NCBI GenBank assembly: GCA_009885955.1
Contig: VFJS01000001.1
Span: 1 to 64,000, forward strand
Reading direction: 5' to 3'
Source: Spirochaetia bacterium
GTDB taxonomy: Bacteria; Spirochaetota; UBA4802; UBA5550
DNA: 64,000 bases
The position numbers and the translations under genes are program-made. The notes under the pieces were generated by a model. The model worked only from the letters and a program-made list of their open reading frames with translations. It did not search any database and was not told the DNA's origin. This document shows positions 8,819-17,404 of the stretch, piece by piece. Positions within the stretch are counted from its first letter, which is position 1, and each line of letters opens with the position of its first letter.

Positions 8819-10258
8819 ATGATAGAAATTCTTCTCCTCTTCCCGGTTGCCGCCGCCATCCTGATTTTCCTTTTCAACTCCAGGAGGTTCAGCTCGATGC
8901 TCATCCTTCTCTATGCCGCCGTTTTCCTTGGGATATCGGTGATGTTCTGTTTTGAGCCTTACGAATTCACCAGGTATTTCAGGGTGGACCAGCTGAACAG
9001 GCTGTTTCTCATCATACTGGCAGTTATATTTTCAGGTGTGGCGCTCTACAACCTGGGCTCTATGAAGGGGATGAAGGGGATGAAAGGCGCGGAAGAGCCG
9101 GGGAGGAGCCATTCATTCTATTCCATGAACATTCTCCTCTTTGTCGCGTCAATGATCGGAGTCATTTTGTCCACCCACCTGGCCCTCCTATGGGTATTCG
9201 TGGAGGCCTCGACCCTGTCGAGCTCCTATCTCATATACTACAGCCGCACAAAGTCATCACTTGAGGCCACGTGGAAGTACCTTTTCATCTGCTCCATCGG
9301 CATCGCCATTGCCTTTGTGGGGATCATCTTCCTTTCCATGGGCCTGGGAAACCTGGACTCCCTGTTTTTCGACGATCTTCAGAAGAATGCGGCGCTCATA
9401 AACCCCTTCTGGCTGAAGCTCGCCTATCCTTTCATGCTCGTGGGTTTCGGCACCAAGGTGGGTTTCGGCCCGGTGCACTCATGGCTCCCCGACGCCCATT
9501 CCGAATCCCCGTCGCCCATTTCGGCGCTCCTGTCCGGGACACTCCTCAACACCGCCCTGCTGGGCATCATCAGGATAAACAGGGTCATGGACGCGGCGCG
9601 CATGGGCTGGTATACGCAAATGCTCCTTCTTGTCATCGGCTTCATATCAATATTCATCGCGGCAGTCTATATCGTCAATATCAGGAATTATAAAAGGATG
9701 CTTGCCTATTCATCAATAGAAAATATGGGGATCATTGCCATAGGCCTGGGGCTCGGGGGGGCCGGGATTTTTGCCGCGCTGCTCCACACCGCAGCGCATT
9801 CCCTCACGAAGGCATCATTGTTCCTCACGTCGGGGAATATTTTAAAGGTATATGAAACGAAATATATCGGCGAGGTGAAAGGCCTGCTGAAAAAAGACAG
9901 CCTCTCCGGCTGGCTCTGGATATTCTCCTTTGCCGGCATCGTGGGCCTTCCCCCTTTCCCCATATTCCTGAGCGAGTTCCTTATCATTCGGAGCATGTTT
10001 GAAGGGGGCCGGGTCTGGCTTGCCGTGATCTTTTTTCTTCTCCTCACGGTGATCATTGCCGGAATCGGCAGGGCGGTCTTTTACATGACAGGGGGAATAA
10101 GGGAGGGGGATGATATTTCTCTCCGTGCTAAGGGGCTCGGCTTTTATTCCTATGCCCCGCAGATTATTTTTCTTGCCATACTCATACTCATGGGGGTTTC
10201 CATGCCCGATTTCATTTATAACCTGATACAGAGCGCAGTACAATTCATGGGGGTTTAA
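8819..10258 (+). CDS. ehrD: Ehr complex membrane subunit D (HyfF/NuoN-like antiporter subunit)
   Basis: This is a 479-residue NuoN/HyfF-type antiporter-like subunit, the second ion-channel module of the complex. The pump signatures are clear: a membrane glutamate in LLWVFVEASTLSSSYL (about 122-137) and lysine plus WLP motif in GFGTKVGFGPVHSWLPDAHS (about 211-230). Fourteen or so helices are expected. A short three-fold MKG tandem (9-bp unit, about residues 82-90) sits in an early loop; it cannot shift the frame because the unit is a multiple of three. An AAGGA box at 8806-8810 supports the start. Confidence 0.9.
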   Translation: MIEILLLFPVAAAILIFLFNSRRFSSMLILLYAAVFLGISVMFCFEPYEFTRYFRVDQLNRLFLIILAVIFSGVALYNLGSMKGMKGMKGAEEPGRSHSFYSMNILLFVASMIGVILSTHLALLWVFVEASTLSSSYLIYYSRTKSSLEATWKYLFICSIGIAIAFVGIIFLSMGLGNLDSLFFDDLQKNAALINPFWLKLAYPFMLVGFGTKVGFGPVHSWLPDAHSESPSPISALLSGTLLNTALLGIIRINRVMDAARMGWYTQMLLLVIGFISIFIAAVYIVNIRNYKRMLAYSSIENMGIIAIGLGLGGAGIFAALLHTAAHSLTKASLFLTSGNILKVYETKYIGEVKGLLKKDSLSGWLWIFSFAGIVGLPPFPIFLSEFLIIRSMFEGGRVWLAVIFFLLLTVIIAGIGRAVFYMTGGIREGDDISLRAKGLGFYSYAPQIIFLAILILMGVSMPDFIYNLIQSAVQFMGV

Positions 10259-10262
10259 ACCG

Positions 10263-11762
10263 GTGGACAGGATGAACTGGGCCGTAACAAAAAATAACAG
10301 GGTACTTCCTTTAAAGAACATACCGGTGCTGGACATGGTGCAGTTGAGGGACGGTATCATCGGCAAATGCTCCCGGGGGATGAGGCCGATCCTGTTTTTT
10401 GCAGACCGGCGGGAGAAGAGTCCCATGCTCTACGCCGCCCTGGCCGATGATGATAATTCCAGGATACTGGTCTCCTCTGCTGACATATCCACTATAAAGA
10501 AATATAATGCCATCACACCTGCAGTGCCGTCCTTTCACCTGTTCGAACGGGAGCTCCACGAAGAGACAGGCATTGTCCCTGAAGGGCACCCCTGGCTGAA
10601 ACAGGTGAGGTATTCATGGAACAGATTTAACCGCGCCGAAACCATGGAGAACTACCCCTTCTACACAATGGAAGGGGAGGAGATGCACGAGGTTGCAGTG
10701 GGCCCCATACATGCCGGGGTCATAGAACCCGGGCACTTCAGATTTATGTGCCAGGGGGAGGATGTATATCACCTGGAGATACAGCTCGGCTACCAGCACA
10801 GGGGCATGGAAGACCTTTTCGTGAAATGGAAGAAAAAATCGGCCATACACCTTGCCGAGTCCATAGCAGGAGATACGGTCATCGGGCATGCCTCGGCCTA
10901 TGCCGCTGCTGTTGAAACCCTGTGCGGTACAGAAATTTCCCGAAGGGCCCAGTCCATCAGGGCCATTGCCCTTGAGCTTGAAAGGCTGGCCATCCATATC
11001 GGCGACATGGGGGCAATTGCAAATGACGTTGCCTATCTCATAGGAAATGCCGTGTTCGGGGCAACAAGGACAATTGCAATTAATACGCTCCTGGCCATCT
11101 GCGGGAGCAGGTTCGGCAGGAGCCTGGTGCGCGAGGGCGGCGTACTGTATGACATTAGCGCGCCCCTGGCACGGGAAATTAAAACGAACCTGAAAAAAAT
11201 ACATGACGATGTCACCCTCATGGGTGAAACCATGTTCAACTCAGCCGGAGTCCTTTCAAGGCTCGACCATACCGGGACAGTCGATACTGACACAGCAAAA
11301 TCCATAGGGCTTGTGGGCCCCGCGGCCAGGGCCTCGGGTGTACCCCTTGACGTGCGGACTGACCATCCCTTCGGCATATACAGGTATTTCCCTGTGCACA
11401 AACTGGTTCTCTACAGCGGCGATGTCTTTGCCAGGACCTATGTGCGGTACATGGAGGTGAAGCAGTCTATTGATTTTATTTTTGAACAGATCGACAACCT
11501 GCCGGCAGACAAGCCGCTGATTATGGAGACTGGCAGGCAGCAGCCCGCGTGCCTCTCCATATCCATGACCGAGGGATGGAGGGGGGAGATTGTCCATGCA
11601 GCGGTGACCGGGCGGTCCGGGAAAATTGAGAGGTACAAGGTCAAGGACCCTTCGTTCAATAACTGGTACGGGCTGGCGCTTGCAGTCAGGGACAACGGGA
11701 TATCGGACTTTCCGCTGTGCAACAAGAGCTTTAACCTGTCCTATTCCGGGCACGACCTGTGA
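10263..11762 (+). CDS. ehrL: Ehr complex large subunit (NuoCD/HyfG-like) lacking NiFe ligands
   Basis: The 499-residue protein combines a NuoC-like N-terminal part (about 1-140) with a NuoD/hydrogenase large-subunit part. In group 4 hydrogenases the L1 motif is ERVCGICGFAH; here the aligned stretch is ESIAGDTVIGH (E199 onward), with A202 and T205 in place of the two cysteines. The C-terminal L2 motif DPCxxC is replaced by NLSYSG, with S493 and G496. All four nickel ligands are therefore absent, while the conserved histidine after L1 is kept. The protein cannot hold a NiFe centre and fits the Ehr class, thought to interact with a quinone or another acceptor. Translation starts at GTG; an ATG lies three codons in. 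Confidence 0.92.
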   Translation: MDRMNWAVTKNNRVLPLKNIPVLDMVQLRDGIIGKCSRGMRPILFFADRREKSPMLYAALADDDNSRILVSSADISTIKKYNAITPAVPSFHLFERELHEETGIVPEGHPWLKQVRYSWNRFNRAETMENYPFYTMEGEEMHEVAVGPIHAGVIEPGHFRFMCQGEDVYHLEIQLGYQHRGMEDLFVKWKKKSAIHLAESIAGDTVIGHASAYAAAVETLCGTEISRRAQSIRAIALELERLAIHIGDMGAIANDVAYLIGNAVFGATRTIAINTLLAICGSRFGRSLVREGGVLYDISAPLAREIKTNLKKIHDDVTLMGETMFNSAGVLSRLDHTGTVDTDTAKSIGLVGPAARASGVPLDVRTDHPFGIYRYFPVHKLVLYSGDVFARTYVRYMEVKQSIDFIFEQIDNLPADKPLIMETGRQQPACLSISMTEGWRGEIVHAAVTGRSGKIERYKVKDPSFNNWYGLALAVRDNGISDFPLCNKSFNLSYSGHDL

Positions 11763-11774
11763 GGAGAAATTCCG

Positions 11775-12530
11775 ATGTTTGAAATATTCAAGGTGATAAA
11801 AAACCAGGGGTCCCAGGCAATCCCCGATCTGAGAAAGGCCGAGGTTCATTTCCCTTTCCGCGGCCTTCCGTCCATCAAGGAGAGGAACTGCGGGAAGTGC
11901 TCGGCCTGCGCCGATATATGCCCGTCAGGGGCCATCACGCTGAATCCCTGCACCCTTGACATGGGGAAATGCATTTTCTGCGGAGACTGCGAGAGGGCAT
12001 GCGCGGAGAACGCCATTGAATTCTCCAACTTTCACGGGCTCGCGGCAACAGACCGCGAGGGCCTCATCATTGACGGCAGAACCGATAAAATAATATTCCT
12101 CGATAGAGCAATAAAAGTAAGAAATGATATACAGGGGATTTTCGGCAGGTCCCTGAAGCTCAGGCAGGTTTCTGCAGGGGGCTGCAATGGCTGCGAGTGG
12201 GAGCTCAATGCCTGCGGCAATGTGAATTTCGACATGGGGAGATACGGCATAGACATAGTTGCCTCCCCAAGGCATGCAGACGGGCTCCTCATAAGCGGCC
12301 CCATCCCTTCAAACATGGCCAGGGCGCTGGATGATGCCTGGCACTCAACACCGGAGCCGAAGATCGTGATCCTTGCCGGCGCCTGTGCCATAAGCGGCGG
12401 TATATTCCAGGACTCCGTAGCCCTGGACAGGGGATTTTTAGAAAAGTACCCCGTAGATCTCTACATCCCCGGATGCCCGGTCCATCCCCTTGCCGTGGTC
12501 TGCGGGATCATGGATTTTCTGGGGATATAG
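11775..12530 (+). CDS. ehrS: Ehr small subunit fused to a 2x[4Fe-4S] ferredoxin domain
   Basis: This 251-residue fusion of a HyfH-like ferredoxin and a HyfI/NuoB-like small subunit brings electrons to the complex. The N-terminal half carries two cluster motifs (CGKCSACADICP and CIFCGDCERAC, about 37-78). The NuoB-like half keeps all N2-type cluster ligands: C137 and C140 in GGCNGCEWEL, C204 in GACAISGG and C234 in PGCPVHP. So the electron path is intact even though the partner large subunit has no nickel site. A GAGGAGA box precedes the ATG. It is the last gene of the Ehr operon. Confidence 0.92.
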   Translation: MFEIFKVIKNQGSQAIPDLRKAEVHFPFRGLPSIKERNCGKCSACADICPSGAITLNPCTLDMGKCIFCGDCERACAENAIEFSNFHGLAATDREGLIIDGRTDKIIFLDRAIKVRNDIQGIFGRSLKLRQVSAGGCNGCEWELNACGNVNFDMGRYGIDIVASPRHADGLLISGPIPSNMARALDDAWHSTPEPKIVILAGACAISGGIFQDSVALDRGFLEKYPVDLYIPGCPVHPLAVVCGIMDFLGI

Positions 12531-12531
12531 G

Positions 12532-12577
12532 AAATAATAACCCCCGCGGCCTGGCTCACCGGGCATTATTTTTTTCT
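12532..12577 (+). terminator. Terminator-like inverted repeat after the Ehr operon
   Basis: Arms at 12532-12538 and 12565-12571 are perfectly complementary and enclose a GC-rich segment that can pair further; a T-rich run follows at once. It lies 2 bases past the ehrS stop and overlaps the 3' end of the convergent small gene, so it may serve both strands. Confidence 0.5.
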
Positions 12578-12753
12578 TTCTTGTATTTCATAACATGTTC
12601 CCTGATATACAGCGCTGCGAAAACAACGCCGGCAATAATTGTGACAATGAGCCATGCATTCTCGCTCATGCCGAATTTCGTGTAATTTTGCGACAGGTAG
12701 ATTACGATGCAGATAAATAAAGCTGTAAATGATAAAAGACTGAAAGTGTTCAT
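12556..12753 (-). CDS. Small two-helix membrane protein
   Basis: This 65-residue protein has two hydrophobic segments (about 4-20 and 33-50) and a positively charged, lysine-rich C-terminus that should remain in the cytoplasm. No family is recognised. An AGGG sequence lies about 8 bases before the ATG, which supports translation. It is convergent with the Ehr operon and could be an accessory membrane protein, but nothing in its sequence shows a function. Confidence 0.5.
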   Translation of the reverse strand: MNTFSLLSFTALFICIVIYLSQNYTKFGMSENAWLIVTIIAGVVFAALYIREHVMKYKKEKNNAR

Positions 12754-13465
12754 AAATATAACCCTGTAGAATTTTTAAATTTTTAATTTTTGTCGTCAGG
12801 GAAACGGCCTGCTTTAATTATTCAGGGTTCCCGCACTTACCAGAATTTTATGAAAATCTATATTCAATATTCCGGTTCAAAAAATGAAGAAGATGCCAGC
12901 GCAGTCATACCGGTAAATTATGTGTAGGTGCTCTTTGTCCACCTGGTATATTTGTAAATTTCGAAAACTGAAAAGGATAGACATTGAATAGCTGCGGTAA
13001 AATTTTCAGGGAATTGAGTGAAATGATATTTTTGGATCAGGCTGCCGCACAGGGGATTAAGCTTATATTTGTTATTGATACATATAAGGCAGGCGCTGCA
13101 CGCAGGCATGATGATTTCTGATTTACTGCTGAAATTGAATTTGATATATTTTTGTAAATTATTTTCCATGTCAAACCGGCAAACAGAGCAGATGATCAGC
13201 AGTGATGACAGGATTGATTTGATCCTTTTTGAATAATATTGATTATACTTCATATTATAACCGGGCCTGGGTTTTAAATTTCATAGTTCATTTTTATGTG
13301 TTTAATGATATGCACTGATTTTAATGAAAATTGATGCATATAATACTTCCAATGGTATACCGGGAAACAATTATTCAACAGGTCATTTAATTGGGGATTA
13401 ATGCAAGTAAAAATTTTTAATACTGGGCCCCTGAATGTATAAATTGTAAACTGAAAATTGCTTCA
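12754..13465. other. Long intergenic region before the IS element
   Basis: This AT-rich stretch has no secure gene. One minus-strand frame (12918-13253) encodes 111 residues with a cysteine cluster (ACSACLIC, plus CSVC upstream). It has no ribosome binding site, and no domain is recognised, so it may be a decayed zinc-ribbon gene or chance. The region marks the change from moderate to low GC content. Confidence 0.4.
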
Positions 13466-13479
13466 ACCTCAATTGCTTA
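13466..13479 (+). repeat. Left terminal inverted repeat of the IS
   Basis: The sequence ACCTCAATTGCTTA matches the reverse complement of the right end at 13 of 14 positions. Confidence 0.8.
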
Positions 13480-13582
13480 ATAACAAATATGGAGAAATTG
13501 AATTATAGTTGATAAATGGCCAATATCCTTGATTATTGTTAAATAACGACAAATAACAAAACAAAGATAGAGGCCATTTATT

Positions 13583-14971
13583 ATGAGGTTAAGAAAATCA
13601 GAAATCGGATTAAAAGTCAATAATAATCTCTCGATAAAATTTATAAATCAGGATTTGACCAGTTATGCAGGGCTTGAATTATTAAACAGGTATTTCAGGT
13701 TTATTAAACTGAATTCAAGAATTAAAAATGTAATGAAGCAATTTAAAATAAAAGGAGATTACCCGGGATATAAATTGATCATGCTGCTGATATGCATTAT
13801 CATACTTGGGATTGAGCGGGTATCTCAAATAAAATATTTGCAGGACGATCCCTTATTGAAACGGTTATGCGAATTGAAAAAAATATCAAGCCGACAAACG
13901 ATACTGAGGTTTCTCAAATCATTTACAGATGAGATACTAAAAGGATTAGCTGAATTGAATTCAGAATTGATCACAGATTATTTACAAAAGCTTGGCCTTA
14001 CGACTTTGACAATAGATATAGATGGGACTGTTATTTCAAGCAGGGGTAAACCTGAATTAAGCGCAAAGGGATACAACAATATCAAACGAGGAGCATACAG
14101 CTACTTTCCATTGACGGCATATCTGGCACAGACAGGCCATTTCCTGAAAATTATGAACCGTCCAGGGAATATACATGACAGCAATGGTTCAACGGAGTTT
14201 ATTAAGGAAATTATTTTAAATTTGAAGATTATGATCGGGAATAAAATTCGCATACAAATACGTCATGATTCGGGCTTTTTTGATGAAAAACGCTTTAAAA
14301 TGTATGAAAAAGAGGGTATTGAATACTGTTCAAAGGTTCCATTCTGGCGATACCCAATATTTAAAAACGCTATTTTATCAAAGAACAAGTGGAAAAGAAT
14401 AAATTCAAAGACATCCTATTTTTTCAAAAAAATGAAGCTTGATAACTGGAAAAAGGAACGATTATTTTTAATCATCAGGATTGAGAAGCCGAAAAAAGAA
14501 AGGAAGACGGATTATCAACTCAATTTATTTGAACCCGATGACAGGAGCTATGAGTATTCAGGGATCTGCACTAATATGAATTTATCAGCCAAATATTTAT
14601 TCAAATTTATGCTCGGCCGTTCCGCTCAGGAAAAGGCGATCGGTGAATTAAAGAATGATTTTAATTTTGATAAGATTCCATCGAATTCATATATGGCGAA
14701 CAGCGGGTATCAGCAACTGAGTATGTTGAGCTATAACCTTATGACATCATTCCAGTTAAATGCCCTGGGATATGATAAAACATTCAAAAGGAATTTTAAG
14801 AAGACTCGACACTTTGTAAATTGTGGTATTAAAACACTCCGGTTCTTAATATTTTATAAAGCCGGAATTTTTACCAATTCATCCGGGAAGACTGTACTCA
14901 ATATTTCAAATAATACGGCAACAAAGAATTTGTATGAAAAAATAATGGAAAATCTACCAAAGACTGCTTAA
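13583..14971 (+). CDS. IS1380-like DDE transposase
   Basis: This is a 462-residue transposase of the DDE_Tnp_1 fold. It shows the IS1380-type layout: first acidic residue in TIDIDGTVISSRG (D145/D147), then a KGYNNIKRGAYSYFPLTAYL stretch and RPGNIHDSNG, second acidic residue D229 in RHDSGFF, and the third in QEKAIGELKNDF (E350 or E355), followed by SYNLM. Length is normal for the family and no frameshift is present. The start ATG lies about 100 bases inside the left repeat. The family assignment rests on motif pattern only; IS4-group relatives are the alternative. Confidence 0.88.
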   Translation: MRLRKSEIGLKVNNNLSIKFINQDLTSYAGLELLNRYFRFIKLNSRIKNVMKQFKIKGDYPGYKLIMLLICIIILGIERVSQIKYLQDDPLLKRLCELKKISSRQTILRFLKSFTDEILKGLAELNSELITDYLQKLGLTTLTIDIDGTVISSRGKPELSAKGYNNIKRGAYSYFPLTAYLAQTGHFLKIMNRPGNIHDSNGSTEFIKEIILNLKIMIGNKIRIQIRHDSGFFDEKRFKMYEKEGIEYCSKVPFWRYPIFKNAILSKNKWKRINSKTSYFFKKMKLDNWKKERLFLIIRIEKPKKERKTDYQLNLFEPDDRSYEYSGICTNMNLSAKYLFKFMLGRSAQEKAIGELKNDFNFDKIPSNSYMANSGYQQLSMLSYNLMTSFQLNALGYDKTFKRNFKKTRHFVNCGIKTLRFLIFYKAGIFTNSSGKTVLNISNNTATKNLYEKIMENLPKTA

Positions 14972-14976
14972 ATTTT

Positions 14977-14990
14977 TGAGCAATTGAGGT
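14977..14990 (-). repeat. Right terminal inverted repeat of the IS
   Basis: It pairs with the left end (one mismatch). Its outer part, TTGAGGT, lies 10-16 bases before the ATG of the next gene and can act as that gene's ribosome binding site. Confidence 0.8.
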
Positions 14991-15000
14991 ATTAGTTTAT

Positions 15001-15906
15001 ATGGAAACTGATACATCCCAGATAACTGAAAAAAGTCTGATATCCAGGCTTGCATTGGGGACTGTTCAATTCGGAGTTGATTATGGCATCAATAATGCCA
15101 CTGGAAAAATTCCTGAAACTGATGTTCAAAAAATTCTGGAATATGCTCATTTGTCAGGGATTGATACACTGGATACAGCATATGGGTATGGAAACAGTGA
15201 AGAGGTTATCGGGAAAAGCCTGGGGAATTTACATATTGATTTCAACATCATATCAAAGTATCCTCTGACTGATGATAAAAAAGTATCTCTTATAGATGTT
15301 TTTCATGAATCAATCAAAAGGCTGAAAATAGATACGCTGTACGGGTACATGTTTCATAATTATCAGGCCTTTGAAAAAAATCCTGATAATATTGAAATTT
15401 TATATAAACTCAGATATGAAGGCCTGATAAAAAAAATCGGATTTTCATTGTATTACACGAAGGAACTTGATACTATTTTAAATAATAAAATAAAATTTGA
15501 TCTTATACAAATACCCTATAGCCTCTTTGACCAGAGATTTGAAGAATATTTTCCAAAATTGAAGAAATTGGGTGTAGAAATCCATACAAGGTCGGTTTTT
15601 CTGCAGGGTCTGGTTTTTAAAAAAACGGTTGAGTTGAAAAATAATTTTGGAAAAATAAAAAATAAAATTGAAACATTAAACAGACTCGCTGAAGAACTTG
15701 ATACTAATGTTTCATCTCTTTGTTTAAATTTTGCCCTGTTCAATGAGCTGATAGATAAGGTCGTGATTGGAGTTGACAATATTTTTAATCTGAAAGAAAG
15801 CATTGAACATGTCAATGAGAATAGAAAGGTTCAAGGGATATACAGGGAGTTGAAAGATCTCATAGAACACGATGAGCAGATTATTCTGCCGATCAACTGG
15901 AGTTGA
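15001..15906 (+). CDS. Aldo/keto reductase of the nonulosonate cluster
   Basis: This 301-residue NADPH-dependent aldo/keto reductase has a TIM-barrel fold. Signatures are LALGTVQFGVDYG near the N-terminus, GIDTLDTAYGYGNSEEVIG (catalytic D and Y, about 54-72), a lysine in IISKYPLT (catalytic K) and MFHNYQAF where most members have a LxHxP-type strand. The family start is usually at the SRLALG stretch, so the first 15 residues may be new sequence created when the IS inserted just upstream. Relatives often sit beside SpsF, class III aminotransferase and PseG genes in nonulosonate loci, as here. The substrate is unknown; reduction of a keto-sugar intermediate is the likely job. Confidence 0.82.
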   Translation: METDTSQITEKSLISRLALGTVQFGVDYGINNATGKIPETDVQKILEYAHLSGIDTLDTAYGYGNSEEVIGKSLGNLHIDFNIISKYPLTDDKKVSLIDVFHESIKRLKIDTLYGYMFHNYQAFEKNPDNIEILYKLRYEGLIKKIGFSLYYTKELDTILNNKIKFDLIQIPYSLFDQRFEEYFPKLKKLGVEIHTRSVFLQGLVFKKTVELKNNFGKIKNKIETLNRLAEELDTNVSSLCLNFALFNELIDKVVIGVDNIFNLKESIEHVNENRKVQGIYRELKDLIEHDEQIILPINWS

Positions 15907-15918
15907 AATAGCGTTGAT

Positions 15919-16683
15919 ATGGAAATTCTGGCAATAATCCAGGCCCGCATGGGTTCAACACGGCTTCCCCGGAAAGTTTTAATGGATGTTGAAGGCATAT
16001 CTGTACTCGAGCATGTCGTCAGGCGGGTAAAGAATTGTACATTAATATCCGATGTCATTGTGGCAACTACGATTGCGGAAAATGACCTGGCAATAGTCAA
16101 ATTATGCGCTGAAAAAGGGTTTCGCGTTTTTTGCGGATCAGAGGATGATGTGTTAGACAGGTTTTATCAAATTGCAAAATTGCTGTTGCCGGAACATATT
16201 GTCCGTATCACTGCAGATTGCCCCTTGATGGACGCTCTTGTGATAGATAAGGTTATTGAAAAGCACCTGCTGGAACATGCTGATTATACTTCAAACACCA
16301 TGGTGGAACGATATCCTGATGGAGAGGATGTGGAAGTTTTCACTTATAAATCCCTGGAAAGGTCGTGGAAAGATGCAGATCTTGTATCAGAAAGGGAACA
16401 TGTCACTCCATATATCAGAACCCATAAGGAAGTGTTTAAACAGGCATCGGTGGAATATGAAATTGATGTATCATCAAAAAGATGGACCCTTGACAATCAG
16501 GAAGATTATGAATTTATTATAAAAGTTTATAAAGCATTATATCATAAAAATAATTACTTCGGGATGAAGGAAATATTGGCATTTTTAAAAGAACATCCCG
16601 AACATGAAAAAATTAACAGCAATATTAAACGAAATGAAGGCTATGAAAAATCACTTAAAGAAGATAAAAAATTAAGCAAATAA
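15919..16683 (+). CDS. spsF: SpsF-like cytidylyltransferase (CMP-nonulosonate synthetase-related)
   Basis: A 254-residue nucleotidyltransferase fold protein of the SpsF/PseF-related group. The nucleotide-binding N-terminus is clear (IIQARMGSTRLPRKVL, residues 6-21), as are SDVIVATTIAENDLAI, the metal-binding RITADCPLMDALVID (about 92-106) and a YTSNTMVERYPDGEDVEVF segment characteristic of SpsF. Family members activate nonulosonic acids with CTP or serve spore-coat polysaccharide synthesis. Position directly before the aminotransferase, PseG and PseI genes supports a role in making the CMP-activated sugar. Charged C-terminal tail of about 20 residues is extra. Confidence 0.82.
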   Translation: MEILAIIQARMGSTRLPRKVLMDVEGISVLEHVVRRVKNCTLISDVIVATTIAENDLAIVKLCAEKGFRVFCGSEDDVLDRFYQIAKLLLPEHIVRITADCPLMDALVIDKVIEKHLLEHADYTSNTMVERYPDGEDVEVFTYKSLERSWKDADLVSEREHVTPYIRTHKEVFKQASVEYEIDVSSKRWTLDNQEDYEFIIKVYKALYHKNNYFGMKEILAFLKEHPEHEKINSNIKRNEGYEKSLKEDKKLSK

Positions 16684-16698
16684 GATAATTCAGGAATT

Positions 16699-17379
16699 AT
16701 GATGAACAGTGAAATATTTATTAATGAAGAAGCTGAAAATTATTTTGAAAGGAATAAAGCGCATAGCCACAGTTACTTCATTGATTATTTATTAGAAATA
16801 TTCCCTAAAATAAGGTTAAAAAATTTTGATGTTGCTGAATTCGGGATAGGTAACGGGCAGAATCTGATGTACTTAAAACATTTTGTCAATAAAGTTCATG
16901 GTTTTGAAGGATCGAACTCGGCAGTTGAATTATTCAAAAAACAGTATTCAGGCCACCCTCATATAAAAGATTTTTTCGCTGAACAGGTGAATTTGGCTAA
17001 GCCATTTAACGCACCTTCCGTATATGATTTAATCATATATGGATTTTTCCCATATTATGTAGATGATGATGAAATGAAAATTGTAAAACAAAATACTTTG
17101 AAGATGTTAAAAGATGAATCCTATATATTCATTTATGATTTTCTTGTAAGAAATAACAGGGTGAAAACTGACAGCCGTAATGACAAATTGAAAGTATATA
17201 AACGTAATCTACTGTACTGGCTTGATTATTTTCATGAGTTTGACATGATTGATTATCGTTTATTTGACAGCTATAAAGGCCAGGAAAATCTTACGAGTAA
17301 CAGCATTATGAAGATTGACCCCTTATTGCCGGCTGATGATGATGCATGGTTATTTGCAGCTTTATTTAAAAAAAAATAG
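16699..17379 (+). CDS. SAM-dependent methyltransferase
   Basis: This 226-residue class I methyltransferase has motif I in VAEFGIGNGQNLMYL (about 50-64) and an acidic end of strand 2 in VHGFEGSN. The central IIYGFFPYYVDDDE replaces the common acidic motif before strand 4. It probably O- or N-methylates a sugar or glycan end, or an amino acid substituent; the acceptor cannot be told. Two ATGs lie in tandem at the start. Its 3' end is directly followed, without overlap of the true start, by the class III aminotransferase. Confidence 0.75.
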   Translation: MMNSEIFINEEAENYFERNKAHSHSYFIDYLLEIFPKIRLKNFDVAEFGIGNGQNLMYLKHFVNKVHGFEGSNSAVELFKKQYSGHPHIKDFFAEQVNLAKPFNAPSVYDLIIYGFFPYYVDDDEMKIVKQNTLKMLKDESYIFIYDFLVRNNRVKTDSRNDKLKVYKRNLLYWLDYFHEFDMIDYRLFDSYKGQENLTSNSIMKIDPLLPADDDAWLFAALFKKK

Positions 17380-17404
17380 ATTATATATTTATCAGGATAA
17401 TGTA

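Larger units (their letters stand above)
13466..14990 (+). mobile_element. IS1380-family-like insertion sequence
   Basis: A single transposase gene is enclosed by 14-bp terminal inverted repeats (13466-13479 and 14977-14990, one mismatch), giving an element of about 1.5 kb, usual for IS1380. The transposase is full length, so the element looks intact. No matching target-site duplication is visible in the 4-5 bases on each side (left TTCA, right ATTA), which suggests later change at a border or a transposition without duplication. It separates the Ehr region from the polysaccharide island. Confidence 0.82.

Noticed and set aside
5277-12530. Hydrogenase-4 / formate hydrogenlyase (hyf) operon
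   Set aside because: Gene order matches, but the large subunit lacks every nickel-binding cysteine and no maturation genes are present; Ehr is the better name.
12918-13253. 111-residue cysteine-rich minus-strand gene
   Set aside because: No ribosome binding site, poor hydrophobic/charged balance and no recognisable domain; kept only as a note in the intergenic entry.
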